The translations under genes were made by a program, and so were the position numbers. Source: Candidatus Krumholzibacteriota bacterium (lineage in GTDB: Bacteria > Krumholzibacteriota > Krumholzibacteriia > JAJRXK01). Taken from it: a stretch of DNA of 64,000 nucleotides. Of the stretch, positions 8,450-18,283 are shown piece by piece. Numbering within the stretch: position 1 is the stretch's first letter; the number at the start of each line of letters is the position of its first letter. The notes under the pieces were generated by a model that ran no database searches, was not told the origin of the DNA, and was given only the letters and a program-made list of their open reading frames with translations. The stretch covers positions 1-64,000 of the forward strand of contig JAJRXK010000018.1 in NCBI GenBank assembly GCA_024276305.1. Direction: 5' to 3'.

Positions 8450-11400
8450 TCAGGAACCGCTCTTCGCCGCCCGGCGCCCGAATCGCCGCCGTCCCACCGA
8501 TTCGCCCGCCAGCCGGGAGATGGGCAGGACATCGCAACGGACTGCCGACGATCCCAGGATTCTCAAGAATCGTTTGAGGAGGTCGGGAACCGGCGCGATC
8601 GCCGCCCGTTGAGCCCGGACCTCGGCCTCGAATCCCCCGTCGCGGAATTCCAGCAAGAGAGGCCGTCGTCCGGGATGACCGGCCACCGCCGCGAGAAGTG
8701 CCTCGACCTGCTCGCCGCTGATCTCCGAGGGCACCAACACCCGAACCTCCCGAATCAGTCTCTCGCAGGCCTGGTCCAGGGTGTAGGCCCGCTCCAGAAG
8801 GAGCTTCGTCGACTCGTCATCATCTCGCCGGGTGGTGCGGCCCACGATCACCAGCGGATCATCGCTCTGCAGGGCGAGCCGGTTCTGCTCGTAGACCTCG
8901 CCGAAGGCAATGAACTCGAGGGCTCCCTCGAAGTCGTTGAGGGTCAGGAAGGCCACCAACTTTCCACTGCGCCTGGAGGTGATGATCTTCCGCGCGGTGA
9001 TGACGCCGACTAGAATGCGATCTTCATCGGCCGGAGCCTCGGCCAGACCAAGGGTGGAGTGCGGCGAAAGCCACCGCAGGATCTCGCGATCGTCATCGAG
9101 GGGATGGCCGCTCAGATAGAGCCCGGTGGCTTCCCGCTCCCGTCCGAGTCTCTCCCGCGAAGTCCACGCCGGAACCTGGGGGAGCACTCCATCCACCTCT
9201 TCGCTCTGCTCGCTTGCTCCGAAGAGCGAGCCCTGGCCCCGTTCCCGATCCTTGCGCTTGCGCTGAGCCCGCGCGATGGCCAAATCCAATCCTTCCAGCT
9301 TCTGCTCCCGCTCTCCGGGCATGGAGTCCAAGGCCCCCGCGAGGATCAGCGCCTCGAGCACCCGCCGATTCACCTTCGCCATGTCCAGACACTCGCAGAA
9401 CTCGAAGAGGCTGCGGAAGGGCCGCCCGAGCTGGGCCCGTGCTTCGACGACGGACGACACCGCAGCGAAGCCCGCATTCTTCACCGCTCCCAAACCGAAT
9501 CGGATTCCGCCGGGGACGGGAAGGAAGGCCGCGTCGGACTCGTTCACATCCGGAGGCAGAATCTCCAGACCCATCCTTCGACATTCGCCGACGAGGGTCA
9601 CCACTCGATCCGTGTTGTTGATCTCACTGCTCAGCGACGAAGCCAGAAAGGCATTGGGCCAGTGAACCTTCAACCAAGCGGTCTGGATGGCGAGGACGGC
9701 GTAGCTCGCGCTGTGACTCTTGTTGAATCCATAACCTGCGAAATAGGCCATGAGATCGAAGATGCGTTTGGCGGTCTTTTGCGGAACCCCCTTCGCCGCC
9801 GCGCCCTCCAAGAAGGTGACCTCGTGCTTGGCCATCTCCTCGACCTTCTTCTTGCCCATCGCCCTCCGCAGCTCGTCGGCTTCGCCGAGGGTGTAACCGG
9901 CCATGTCGCCGGCGATCCGCATCACCTGTTCCTGGTAGAGAATGACCCCGTAGGTCTCCTTCAGAACCGGTTCGAGCATGGGATGGGGATAGGCGATCTC
10001 CTTGGTTCCGTGCTTGCAAGCAATGAAGTCGTCGACCATGCCCGCGCCCAGAGGCCCCGGTCGGTAGAGAGCGTTCACCGCGGTGATGTCCTCGAATCCT
10101 GAAGGCTGAAGCTTGCGCAGGATCTCCTGCATCCCGCTGCTCTCGAGCTGAAAGATGCCCACGGTATCCCCGCGTCCGAGCGCTTCGTAGACTGCCGGAT
10201 CATCGAGGGGGATCTCCGAGGCGGTCATCTCGGGGCCACCGAGGGCGGGCAGGGACTTGAGTGCCTTGTCGATCACGGTGAGGGTCCGCAATCCCAGGAA
10301 GTCCATCTTCAACAGACCCATCGACTCGACCCGAGTCATGTCCCACTGAGTCGTGATTTCGTCCTTGCCACTCTTGTAGAGGGGAACGTGCTCACTCAGG
10401 TCTCCCGGAGCGATCAGGATCCCCGCGGCGTGGATGGAACTGTGTCGCTTGAGCCCCTCGAGTTCGAGAGCGGTGTGGACCAACCGGTCGTAGCGCGGAT
10501 CCTCCTCCCTCACTGCTCGGAGCTCTTCGGTCTTTTCGAGAGCTGCTTCGAGGGTGATGCCCAATTCGTCGGGGACGAGTTTGGCGATCCGATCCACTTC
10601 GTTGTAGCCCATGCCCAGCGCGCGGCCGACGTCTCGAATCACGCCGCGAGCGAGCATCGAACCGAAGGTGATGATCTGACAGACACACTCCGAACCGTAT
10701 TTCTCGATCACGTAGTCGATGATCGCTCCCCGCTGCTCGAAGCAGAAGTCGATGTCGATGTCCGGCATCGACACGCGCTCGGGGTTCAGAAAGCGTTCGA
10801 AGAGTAGGTTGTGAGCCATCGGATCCACATCGGTGATCTCGATGCTGTAACAGACCAGTGAACCTGCGGCCGATCCTCGGCCCGGTCCGACGGGGATTCC
10901 ACGTTCCTTCGCAGCTTGGACGAAATCGGCCACGATGAGGAAGTATCCCGCGTACCCCGTTCTGGCGATGATGTCGAGTTCGTATTCCAGCCGTGCGGAG
11001 AGCCGGTCGTCGACTCCGCCGTAGCGCTTCACGACCCCTTCGCGAGCGAGGTGCGCCAAGTACTCCTCCGGAGTCTCGAAGGGTGCGGGGAGATCGAAGG
11101 CCGGCAGCACTGCCGTCCGCTCGAGCTTCACATCACAGCGCTCGGCAATGCGCAGGGTATTCTCGATGGCATCGGGGAAGTCCGCGAAGAGCTCCCTCAT
11201 CTCCTCGGCCGTCTTGAGGTAGTACTGATCGCTTTCGAAACGGCGACGGGTGGGATCGTCGACGGTCTGACCGGCGGCGATGGCCATGAGCACATCGTGA
11301 GAGTCGGCATTCTCGCGGCGGAGATAGTGGCAGTGATTGGTGGCCACGAGGCCCAGACCGACTTCGGCCGCCACCTCGGCCGCGAGTTCTCGCACCCGCG

Positions 11401-11962
11401 CTTCGCGGGGCAAGCCGTGATTCTGGATCTCGACGAAGAAGTTCGATGCCCCGAAGATCTCGCGATACCGCCGTGCGACCTCCATCGCTCGCGAACGATC
11501 CCCGTCGGCCAGGGCTCGCGTCAATTCCCCCTCTTCCCCACCACTCAGCACGATGAGCCCCTCGGAGTGAGCGGCGAGAAGGGAATCGTCCACCAACGGC
11601 AGACCTCGATCGAGCCCGTCCAGGAAGCCCACGGAGGCGATCTTCATCAGATTCTTCCATCCCTGGCCGGTCTCCGCCAAGAGGACCAGACGGTGCACCG
11701 CACCGTGGTGGTGGCGGCGATGGTCCTCCAGATCGGCCACCACGTGGGCCTCCATGCCTTCGATGGCCTTCACTCCCCGGGAGGCGGCCTTGGCGGAGAA
11801 CTCGACGGCGCCGAAGAGATTGCCCAGGTCGGTGATCGCGATGGCCGGCATGTGGGCGTCCGCGGCAAAGCCCACCAAGTCTCCGACCCGGATCGCCCCG
11901 TGCAGCAGACTGTAGTCCGTGTGGTTGTGAAGATGAACGAAGCTAGGACCGGAAGTATCCAT
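8450..11962 (-). CDS. dnaE: DNA polymerase III subunit alpha
   Basis: The replicative polymerase subunit, 1,170 residues, close to the usual DnaE1 length of about 1,160. Domains in order: PHP (HLHNHTDYS at residues 9-17 with metal-type histidines retained), palm with PDIDIDF near residue 400 carrying the catalytic Asp pair (same position as E. coli D401/D403), fingers, helix-hairpin-helix, and a C-terminal OB region (ILVGVITARKIITSRRSGK). The ATG at 11962 was chosen because homology begins directly after it; the frame stays open for 271 more codons upstream without homology. The ribosome site is weak. The retained PHP His cluster suggests an intact metal site, known in some DnaE proteins to have 3'-5' exonuclease activity. 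Confidence 0.97.
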   Translation of the reverse strand: MDTSGPSFVHLHNHTDYSLLHGAIRVGDLVGFAADAHMPAIAITDLGNLFGAVEFSAKAASRGVKAIEGMEAHVVADLEDHRRHHHGAVHRLVLLAETGQGWKNLMKIASVGFLDGLDRGLPLVDDSLLAAHSEGLIVLSGGEEGELTRALADGDRSRAMEVARRYREIFGASNFFVEIQNHGLPREARVRELAAEVAAEVGLGLVATNHCHYLRRENADSHDVLMAIAAGQTVDDPTRRRFESDQYYLKTAEEMRELFADFPDAIENTLRIAERCDVKLERTAVLPAFDLPAPFETPEEYLAHLAREGVVKRYGGVDDRLSARLEYELDIIARTGYAGYFLIVADFVQAAKERGIPVGPGRGSAAGSLVCYSIEITDVDPMAHNLLFERFLNPERVSMPDIDIDFCFEQRGAIIDYVIEKYGSECVCQIITFGSMLARGVIRDVGRALGMGYNEVDRIAKLVPDELGITLEAALEKTEELRAVREEDPRYDRLVHTALELEGLKRHSSIHAAGILIAPGDLSEHVPLYKSGKDEITTQWDMTRVESMGLLKMDFLGLRTLTVIDKALKSLPALGGPEMTASEIPLDDPAVYEALGRGDTVGIFQLESSGMQEILRKLQPSGFEDITAVNALYRPGPLGAGMVDDFIACKHGTKEIAYPHPMLEPVLKETYGVILYQEQVMRIAGDMAGYTLGEADELRRAMGKKKVEEMAKHEVTFLEGAAAKGVPQKTAKRIFDLMAYFAGYGFNKSHSASYAVLAIQTAWLKVHWPNAFLASSLSSEINNTDRVVTLVGECRRMGLEILPPDVNESDAAFLPVPGGIRFGLGAVKNAGFAAVSSVVEARAQLGRPFRSLFEFCECLDMAKVNRRVLEALILAGALDSMPGEREQKLEGLDLAIARAQRKRKDRERGQGSLFGASEQSEEVDGVLPQVPAWTSRERLGREREATGLYLSGHPLDDDREILRWLSPHSTLGLAEAPADEDRILVGVITARKIITSRRSGKLVAFLTLNDFEGALEFIAFGEVYEQNRLALQSDDPLVIVGRTTRRDDDESTKLLLERAYTLDQACERLIREVRVLVPSEISGEQVEALLAAVAGHPGRRPLLLEFRDGGFEAEVRAQRAAIAPVPDLLKRFLRILGSSAVRCDVLPISRLAGESVGRRRFGRRAAKSGS

Positions 11963-12087
11963 GAACAAATAACTTGCCGAGTTTTCGAGGGGTCGAGAGG
12001 AGGGCCACGATCCGCGCCGGCCGGCTTCGGCCCACCCTAGCTCACCCCGATCTTCGGGGCAAGGGGTGGCATCGAAGGAGTCTGGGA

Positions 12088-14130
12088 TCAGGGGAGGAAA
12101 TCGACGGTCCATTCCGCGTCGACACGATTTCCCGCCCGGTCTTCGCCTTCGACGCGGAGGCGATGGCGCCCCGGCCCCGGGTCCCGGTCGAAGTCCCAGG
12201 CCACCGTGGATCGGTCCGGATCCCACCGCAGTGGCCAGGCCTCCCCATCGACCCAAGCGCGGAGAGTTTCGACCGCGACCCCGCTGCCCTCTTCCCGAAC
12301 TTCCACTTCGAAGCTCGGCCACCGAGCCAGCGTGAGCTGGGGATCGAAGGCGCGTTGGGCCCCGCTGCGTTGGTGGAGTTGCCTGCGAGTCCCCGGAAGT
12401 GGATCCACGAAGCGCGGAGCCCGGCCATCGAGGACCCGCACCAACCACCCGTCGCGCGGGGTCTTCCACTCGAGGCCCTCCTCCGAACGCGATTGCCCGA
12501 CGGACCCCAACCACTCCACCGAAGAAGAGGATCCTTGCGGACGAGCGGGCAGAAGAATCCACCCTTCCGCTTCCTCCACCGTCGAATCCGGGTCCGAAGG
12601 CGACCACTTCGCCCGAATCCCTCCCGGATGGACCCACCCCCGGACTCGGAGCCTCAACTCCGACCCCGCTCCCCGACGTTGGAGCTCGGAGGGCAGGGCC
12701 GCCGGCCGCCGCTCGATTTGCCACTGCACCGCGCCTCCCGGGAAGTGCTGGGGATCCTCGGCCCCAAAGGTCCACCGTCCACCTTCGCAGTCCACGGTCA
12801 GCGATGCGGTCGAGGTCAGGAATCGCTGCGGTCCGATCAATACCCGACCTCCCCTACCCCGGAGGATCCAGGGAGGGGGCGGCAATTCCTCCCATCGGAC
12901 CGCGGTCGACCACCATCCAGGGCTCCGCTGCGTCCACCCCGACAGCGCCAACCCCGCCGCCGTCGAATCCGCGGTGGATTCGATCTTCAATCCCGCGGGC
13001 CATCCGCCGGGACGCCCTCGCGCTACGATCCCCAGAATCGCGTCCTCGGGTCGCAGCTCCACCTCCCACCACTCGGCCTTCGACGGGGGGAGGTCGTCGA
13101 TCGAGGATTCGCCTCCCCGAATCTCCCAGCCGAAGCTTCCCTGGTTGCCGGCCGCGTCGAGGGCCCGCACTTCGATCCGATGGCGGTCTCCGGGCGGCGG
13201 AGCCTCCAGACTTCCGCTCCCGCCGGGAGAGACCCCATAGCCGGGGAGATCATTGCCCGGGCGCCGATAGAGCCTCCACCAGGGTGGCCCCGGATCTCGG
13301 ACCTCGCGGCGGTGGATCAGACCCATCTGCGAAGACTGGGAAAAGGTGAAGGCAGCGACTTCCACCGCTCCCCGCAGAAGACCGTCCTGCCAGATCTCCA
13401 CCCGCCGAGGCAGAAGCCGGAATTCATTGCCCGGTCGACGATCCGCCACCCGGATCTCGATGCCCACGCGGCCCTCCACCACCACCTCGGCCCCGGCTTC
13501 CACCGAGCGCGACGCCGCCCCCGCACCGATGCGGGCCTCGGGGTCGAGAGGGACCAAACGCAATCCGTCGATGCGAGGGGCCAGGGTGTCGTCCAGAGCG
13601 AAGGCTCCGATGGGGTTCTGCGGACGCCCCTGGGAGTCCCGCACTTCGAAGTGGAGGTGAGGGGCGCCGACTCCGGTCGACCCGCTGAGGCCGATCAATT
13701 CTCCCGACTCGACGGCGATTCCCTTCCCCGGCAGCCGGAGATCCTGCTCGTAGCGGCCCCTGCGGAACTGGGCGCGAAGCAGGGACGGCCGCAGTCGGTC
13801 GCTCAGCCTCGAGAGATGAGCAAAAACCAGGGTCCGCCCGTCCTCCAACCGCAGATAGATGGCCAGGCCGTAACCCGCCGCCGAAGAGCGGAGTCGGACC
13901 ACCCGGCCCGCGACCGGAGCTCGGACGGGAATGCCCTCTCGACCTGCGGTCCTCAAATCGAGGCCGGAGTGCAGCCGGGATGAGCGGGCCTCGAAGAAAG
14001 TCCCGGTGATCTGACGATCCTCGAGGTCCAGGGGCCAGGGCCAGGGCTCGGCGTAGACCGCGGGAATCAGTCCCCACAGGGTCCACACCGCGAAGAGAAT
14101 GCGAAGAGAGCTGCGCGAGGCGCCTTGCAC
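12088..14130 (-). CDS. M23-family peptidase with long Ig-like C-terminal region
   Basis: About 680 residues: signal peptide (ILFAVWTLWGLIPAVYA), an LytM/M23 domain near residues 35-175, then about 480 residues of beta-rich, Ig-like sequence. The zinc residues are visible as HSGLDLR (HxxxD) and HLHFEVRD (HxH). M23 enzymes cut peptidoglycan cross-links; HxxxD and HxH are complete, so it is probably active. The start is taken as GTG 14130; no good ATG exists and the site is weak, so a few codons are uncertain. The frame stays open far upstream, antisense to the foldase gene, but that stretch has no homology. It is divergent from that gene with 78 bases between starts. Confidence 0.85.
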   Translation of the reverse strand: MQGASRSSLRILFAVWTLWGLIPAVYAEPWPWPLDLEDRQITGTFFEARSSRLHSGLDLRTAGREGIPVRAPVAGRVVRLRSSAAGYGLAIYLRLEDGRTLVFAHLSRLSDRLRPSLLRAQFRRGRYEQDLRLPGKGIAVESGELIGLSGSTGVGAPHLHFEVRDSQGRPQNPIGAFALDDTLAPRIDGLRLVPLDPEARIGAGAASRSVEAGAEVVVEGRVGIEIRVADRRPGNEFRLLPRRVEIWQDGLLRGAVEVAAFTFSQSSQMGLIHRREVRDPGPPWWRLYRRPGNDLPGYGVSPGGSGSLEAPPPGDRHRIEVRALDAAGNQGSFGWEIRGGESSIDDLPPSKAEWWEVELRPEDAILGIVARGRPGGWPAGLKIESTADSTAAGLALSGWTQRSPGWWSTAVRWEELPPPPWILRGRGGRVLIGPQRFLTSTASLTVDCEGGRWTFGAEDPQHFPGGAVQWQIERRPAALPSELQRRGAGSELRLRVRGWVHPGGIRAKWSPSDPDSTVEEAEGWILLPARPQGSSSSVEWLGSVGQSRSEEGLEWKTPRDGWLVRVLDGRAPRFVDPLPGTRRQLHQRSGAQRAFDPQLTLARWPSFEVEVREEGSGVAVETLRAWVDGEAWPLRWDPDRSTVAWDFDRDPGPGRHRLRVEGEDRAGNRVDAEWTVDFLP

Positions 14131-14208
14131 GTGGCCAACCCCAATGCTAAGGTATGCGTTCTGTGCTTTCCGAATTCTCAACGTCTCAGCGCGGGAGATC
14201 GAGCGTCC

Positions 14209-16017
14209 ATGTTGCAGGCCATGCGGGACCGGGTCAAGGTCATCTACTGGATCGTCATCGTGAGTTTCGTCGGCTTGATGTTCCTGGTATGGGGCGTCGG
14301 CGACAGCACGAAGAAGAAGGGACCGCAGCATTCGACATCGGTCGTCGCGCGGGTCAACGGAGAGGAAATCCCCGCCTCGGTCTGGAGGTCGCGGACGAAT
14401 TCCATTCGCGATCAGATGCGCGAACGGCAGGGCAATGGACAGTCCCTCACCGCGAGCCAGATCGCCCGGGCCCGGGACCAGGCCTTCGACGAGCTGGTGA
14501 CCGAGACCCTGATTCGCCGGGGAGCCACCAAGGCCGAGTCCCGAGTCACCGACGAGGAAATCGCCGACCTCCTGAAGAACAGCCCCCCCGCTTCCCTGCT
14601 GTCGAACTTCGTCGATGAGAACGGCAATCCCGACTACAACGCCTACTACTCCACGCTCCAGTCCCCCAACTTTCCGCTGCAGACGGTGGTACGCTCTCTT
14701 CGGTCCTCGATTCCCATGCAGAAGCTCCAGCAACGAATCATGGCCCAAGCCCTGGTGAGCGAGCCGGAACTCAAACAGGCCTTCCTCGAACAGACCCAAG
14801 AGGCCGTGGCGGAGTACGTGGGAGTCTCCCTCGTGGATGCCGAAACCGAGAAGAGCGAACCGACCGAGTCGGAGATCCAAGCCTGGTACGACGCACACCC
14901 CGAGGACTACCGTCAGCCCCCACGAGCCAAAGTGCGTTTGGTCCAGGTGGAGAAGAAGGCGAGCGAGGCGGACGCCGAGGAAATCCTCTCCATCCTCCGC
15001 GAAATCCGCGACGATATCGTGGCCGGCCGTCAGACCTTCGAGGAGGCCGCGCGGGTCTACAGCGAAGACACCTCCTCGGACAACGGCGGTGACCTCGGCT
15101 TCTTCGATCGCAACCGCATGGTCGAGGCCTTCACCGAGGCCGCCTTCGCGCTGGCCATCGGCGAAGTGTCCGAGCCCGTGAAGACTCAATTCGGCTATCA
15201 CCTCATCGAGTGCACCGACGAGAAGCTCGACGACTCGGGAGCGCGGAGCGAGATGCGGGCGAGGCACATCTTGCTCAAGCTGAATCCGAGTCAGACCACT
15301 CTCGATGATCTCCGCGAACGCGCGGACGATCTGCACCAAGCCGCGAAATCCGAAGGGCTCGAGGCGGCGGCGGCCGCGGAGTCCGTGCAGGTGACCCTGA
15401 GTGGGGCCTTCCAGGAGGGCTTCAACATCCCGGGAATCCCCAATTCGATCAGCGGATCCCGCTTCGCATTCAGCCACGACAGTGGGGCCTTGTCGCCTCT
15501 CTACGAGACCGATGAGATGTTCTACTTCTTCGAAGTCGCAGAACGTCTCGATGCCGGCATTCGCAGCCTCGACGAGGTGCGCGGCCTGGTGATCGGTGCG
15601 ATCCAGAAGGACCGGAGCATCGCCGCCGCGCGGGCCAAACTGGCCGAAGCCCTGGCCGGGCAGGGGAAGGATGTCGACCTGGCGGCCATCGCCGAGAAGT
15701 TCGGTCTGAAGCATGCCGTGACCGACACCTTCACTCTGCGCCAGAGCATTCCGGACATTGGCTTTGCGACCCCCTTCGCTCGGGCCGCCCTCGCGGTGGA
15801 AGCGGGAACCTTCCTGCCGGAGGTGCTCACCGACAACGGGGTCTACGCGCTGCGGGTTCTCTACCGAAGCGACTTCGACGAAGAGGCCTATCTTGCGAAC
15901 CGCGACGCCCTGGCCCGCAATCTCGGCTTCAGCCGGGGCCGCGTCCTCTTCCAACAGTGGCTGGATCACCAACGCGAGAACGCCGAGATCGAGGATCTCC
16001 GCGACCAGCTCCTCTAG
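14209..16017 (+). CDS. PpiD/SurA-type membrane-anchored peptidyl-prolyl isomerase
   Basis: A 602-residue periplasmic foldase. One N-terminal membrane anchor (VIYWIVIVSFVGLMFLVWGVG) is followed by a SurA_N-type chaperone region (VVARVNGEEIPASVW). A parvulin domain around residues 240-350 includes ARVYSEDTSSDNGGDLGFF and FGYHLIEC. A second, degenerate parvulin start (RARHILLKLNPSQ) and an isomerase-like tail follow. This is PpiD architecture: it handles unfolded outer-membrane and secreted proteins leaving Sec. The ATG at 14209 has gggag about 12 bases upstream; the frame extends upstream but without homology. It ends 5 bases before the convergent CDF gene. Confidence 0.88.
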   Translation: MLQAMRDRVKVIYWIVIVSFVGLMFLVWGVGDSTKKKGPQHSTSVVARVNGEEIPASVWRSRTNSIRDQMRERQGNGQSLTASQIARARDQAFDELVTETLIRRGATKAESRVTDEEIADLLKNSPPASLLSNFVDENGNPDYNAYYSTLQSPNFPLQTVVRSLRSSIPMQKLQQRIMAQALVSEPELKQAFLEQTQEAVAEYVGVSLVDAETEKSEPTESEIQAWYDAHPEDYRQPPRAKVRLVQVEKKASEADAEEILSILREIRDDIVAGRQTFEEAARVYSEDTSSDNGGDLGFFDRNRMVEAFTEAAFALAIGEVSEPVKTQFGYHLIECTDEKLDDSGARSEMRARHILLKLNPSQTTLDDLRERADDLHQAAKSEGLEAAAAAESVQVTLSGAFQEGFNIPGIPNSISGSRFAFSHDSGALSPLYETDEMFYFFEVAERLDAGIRSLDEVRGLVIGAIQKDRSIAAARAKLAEALAGQGKDVDLAAIAEKFGLKHAVTDTFTLRQSIPDIGFATPFARAALAVEAGTFLPEVLTDNGVYALRVLYRSDFDEEAYLANRDALARNLGFSRGRVLFQQWLDHQRENAEIEDLRDQLL

Positions 16018-16022
16018 CCGGA

Positions 16023-17033
16023 TCAGATCTTGACGATGCGGCTGAGCCGCTCTCGATCCCACGCGGGCTGTTGCTGATAGGCAGCTGCCCGCAATTCGCA
16101 CTCGATGTAGGGACACTGATGACAGAATTCGTCCCGGCAGGGATCGACGTGGACCACCACCGTGGCCTGCCCTCCCACCGCCTGACGAATGGTGGTCTCG
16201 AGTTCGTCTCCGGTCTCGTGGGCTTCATCGATGGTCCAGAAGCGGGGCAACATCAGATGGCAGTCCACCTGCAGGAGATTCCCCGCCCACCACGCCCGCA
16301 ATTCGTGAAGATCGACCCAGGTCGGTTTGCGGGTCTCGTGGAGCGCCTCTGACAGCCCGTCGAGCATCTCGAGGTCGGCTTCGTCCATCAGACGGCGGAC
16401 GCTCTCCCGAATGAGTTGGAATCCGCTCCCCAAGATGTGAACGGCGATGCCGCAGGCGATGAGGGGGTCCACCCACGACCACGAAGTGAGGTGGACCAGA
16501 AGCAGCGCCACGAAGGCTGCGCCGCTGCTGATCACGTCGGTCAGAATATGCTTGCCGTCCGCTTCGAGGGCCCGGCTCCGCTCCCGCCTCCCCACCCGCA
16601 ATAGGTACCAACCCAGACCACAGTTCATGGCCGTGGCGACCATCAGAATGACCGACCCTCGGCCGAAATCGGAGAGAGGTCGTGGATCGAAGAATCGGGG
16701 AATCGAGGTGAAGAGGATGGCGCCCGCGGCCACCACGATGAGCGTCCCCTCCACTCCGGCGGAGAAGTCCTCCACCTTCCCGTGACCGTAGGGGTGGTTC
16801 TCGTCGGCGGGTTGAGAACTCAACCACACGCTGTAGGCCGCCAGTGCCGCGGCCACGATGTTCACGATGGACTCGAGGGCGTCGGAGAGAATCGCCGCCG
16901 AACCGGTCCAGGCGTAGGCCCAGAACTTCAGTCCAAAGATGAAGAGCCCGGCCACCAACGAGAGCAGCGCCGCCCGTAGCCTCGCCCGGTGCCGATGCTC
17001 CACCAATCCCTCGGAACGGTCAGTGCTCTCCAC
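16023..17033 (-). CDS. Cation diffusion facilitator family metal transporter
   Basis: A 336-residue inner-membrane antiporter that exports divalent metal in exchange for protons. Six membrane segments are expected; seen are the TM2 metal motif LSDALESIVN, the loop NHPYGHGKVED and the TM5 motif HILTD. A cytoplasmic domain ends with a four-Cys tail (C-x4-C-x2-C-x4-C within DPCRDEFCHQCPYIEC), a possible soft-metal site. Metal specificity cannot be read. GTG 17033 was chosen because GGGGGG lies just upstream; it overlaps the end of mrfB by 14 bases, suggesting translational coupling. Longer in-frame starts would lie deep inside mrfB. Confidence 0.9.
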   Translation of the reverse strand: MESTDRSEGLVEHRHRARLRAALLSLVAGLFIFGLKFWAYAWTGSAAILSDALESIVNIVAAALAAYSVWLSSQPADENHPYGHGKVEDFSAGVEGTLIVVAAGAILFTSIPRFFDPRPLSDFGRGSVILMVATAMNCGLGWYLLRVGRRERSRALEADGKHILTDVISSGAAFVALLLVHLTSWSWVDPLIACGIAVHILGSGFQLIRESVRRLMDEADLEMLDGLSEALHETRKPTWVDLHELRAWWAGNLLQVDCHLMLPRFWTIDEAHETGDELETTIRQAVGGQATVVVHVDPCRDEFCHQCPYIECELRAAAYQQQPAWDRERLSRIVKI

Positions 17034-18267
17034 GTGGTCCCCCCATCCTCCGCTCGAGGCGCCGCAATCGATGGAGCAGCGCCTGGTCCTCACCCACTCT
17101 TCCGCCGGATGCCCCCGCCCATTCTCGTTGGCGATGAAGGCCGGACAGAGCGGCCCGCGTCATCTCGTGCGCCCGGGGAAGATCTTTCAAACGATGTTCG
17201 TAGAGTTTCGCCAATTGGACCCGAGTGTCCAGTCCCGCGGGTTCGGCCTCCAGGGCGGCCAGGAGTTCCCCCTCGGCACGGGCGTGCTCCCCCGCGCGTC
17301 GCAAATGGTGAGCGGCCAGCCGATGGGCCCGGGCGCGCAACTTCGCATCTTCGGAGCCGCGCACAGACGTGAGCATTTCCAGGGCATCGTCCACCTCACC
17401 GCGTCTCGCCAGCACCCGGGCCAAGTCCAAGCGCGCCTCCGCAGGGAGGTCGCGCCAGGCCGACCCGCAGTAGATCCTCTCCAGACGACAGAACAACTCG
17501 ACGAGATGGAGTACGTCCGCACGGTTGTGCTCCACGACCGCGCAGAGTCCCCGATCCCTCCCCTCGGTCTGCAGACTTCGGTAGACCTCCGGTGCCTGCG
17601 ACCCTGGGAGATCTTCCGTGCGACGCAGGCCGAGGAGTCCCCGCTCCACTTCGATCAATCGGCTGCTCGCGAGCCAGCTCGTCACCACTCGACGCGTGGG
17701 ATGGAGCAGATCTGCATGCGGCCCTTCCAATGCCTCCGCACCGATCCGCGAGAGGCGCATCCGGGTTCGCATTCGGGGGAGGTCGAAGGACTTGCCATTG
17801 TAGGAGATGACCAAGCTCGCTCCCTCCACCTCTCGCGCCACCGCAGTCCAGAAACAGGATTCGCCAGCCGGTTCGGGCAAGAAGTACTGAACGAGTCGAC
17901 CCTCGCCATCGCTCCAGCGCAGCAGCGCCACCAGGAAAACCACCGTTCCGGTCCCGGATTCCAGACCCGTGGTTTCGGTGTCCAGAACCACCCACGGACC
18001 GTCGCCCCGGGGATCCTCGAGACCCGCCCGCGCGAAAAAGGCAGTGGAGACCTCCGCACGGGCCGGAAGCGAGACCGGCTCTTCGATCCGCAAGCATCCC
18101 TCCGGAAGCGATCCCATCCACTGCGTGCCCCGAGCGACCAGGGCCTCCAAGGCCGCCCGTCGGTCGATCTTCTCGGTCCGCCGATCCGGAGGAGGAGAGG
18201 CCGTGAATTGGGCCAGGCGATCGCGCAGACTGCGCACGGTCGGGCTTCGCTTCGCCATCCCTTCCAT
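17020..18267 (-). CDS. mrfB: MrfB/YprB-like DEDD exonuclease with TPR-like tail
   Basis: A 415-residue protein with an RNase H-like DEDD exonuclease domain: Exo I WVVLDTETTGLESG, Exo II VISYNGKSFDLPR and Exo III EHNRADVLHLVELF. A helical, TPR-like region follows (KLRARAHRLAAHHLRR, then RVQLAKLYEHRLKDL). In Bacillus subtilis YprB (MrfB) works with the helicase YprA (MrfA) to repair mitomycin C damage. The same pairing here, helicase first and 16 bases apart, supports that role. ATG 18267 has GGGGGG about 10 bases upstream; an ATG 9 bases later is possible. Function is inferred from family and context. Confidence 0.85.
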   Translation of the reverse strand: MEGMAKRSPTVRSLRDRLAQFTASPPPDRRTEKIDRRAALEALVARGTQWMGSLPEGCLRIEEPVSLPARAEVSTAFFARAGLEDPRGDGPWVVLDTETTGLESGTGTVVFLVALLRWSDGEGRLVQYFLPEPAGESCFWTAVAREVEGASLVISYNGKSFDLPRMRTRMRLSRIGAEALEGPHADLLHPTRRVVTSWLASSRLIEVERGLLGLRRTEDLPGSQAPEVYRSLQTEGRDRGLCAVVEHNRADVLHLVELFCRLERIYCGSAWRDLPAEARLDLARVLARRGEVDDALEMLTSVRGSEDAKLRARAHRLAAHHLRRAGEHARAEGELLAALEAEPAGLDTRVQLAKLYEHRLKDLPRAHEMTRAALSGLHRQREWAGASGGRVGEDQALLHRLRRLERRMGGPRGEH

Positions 18268-18283
18268 CACCGGATCACCCCCC

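Noticed and set aside
12045..12059. Hairpin CCCCGA-TCT-TCGGGG after the M23 gene as a terminator
   Set aside because: Perfect 6-bp stem but no T-tract on the minus strand, and dnaE begins just downstream; too weak to list as a terminator.
14131..16116. Continuous open frame linking the M23 peptidase upstream across the foldase gene
   Set aside because: The stretch is antisense to the PpiD-type gene and has no homology; the M23 protein begins at its signal peptide near 14130.
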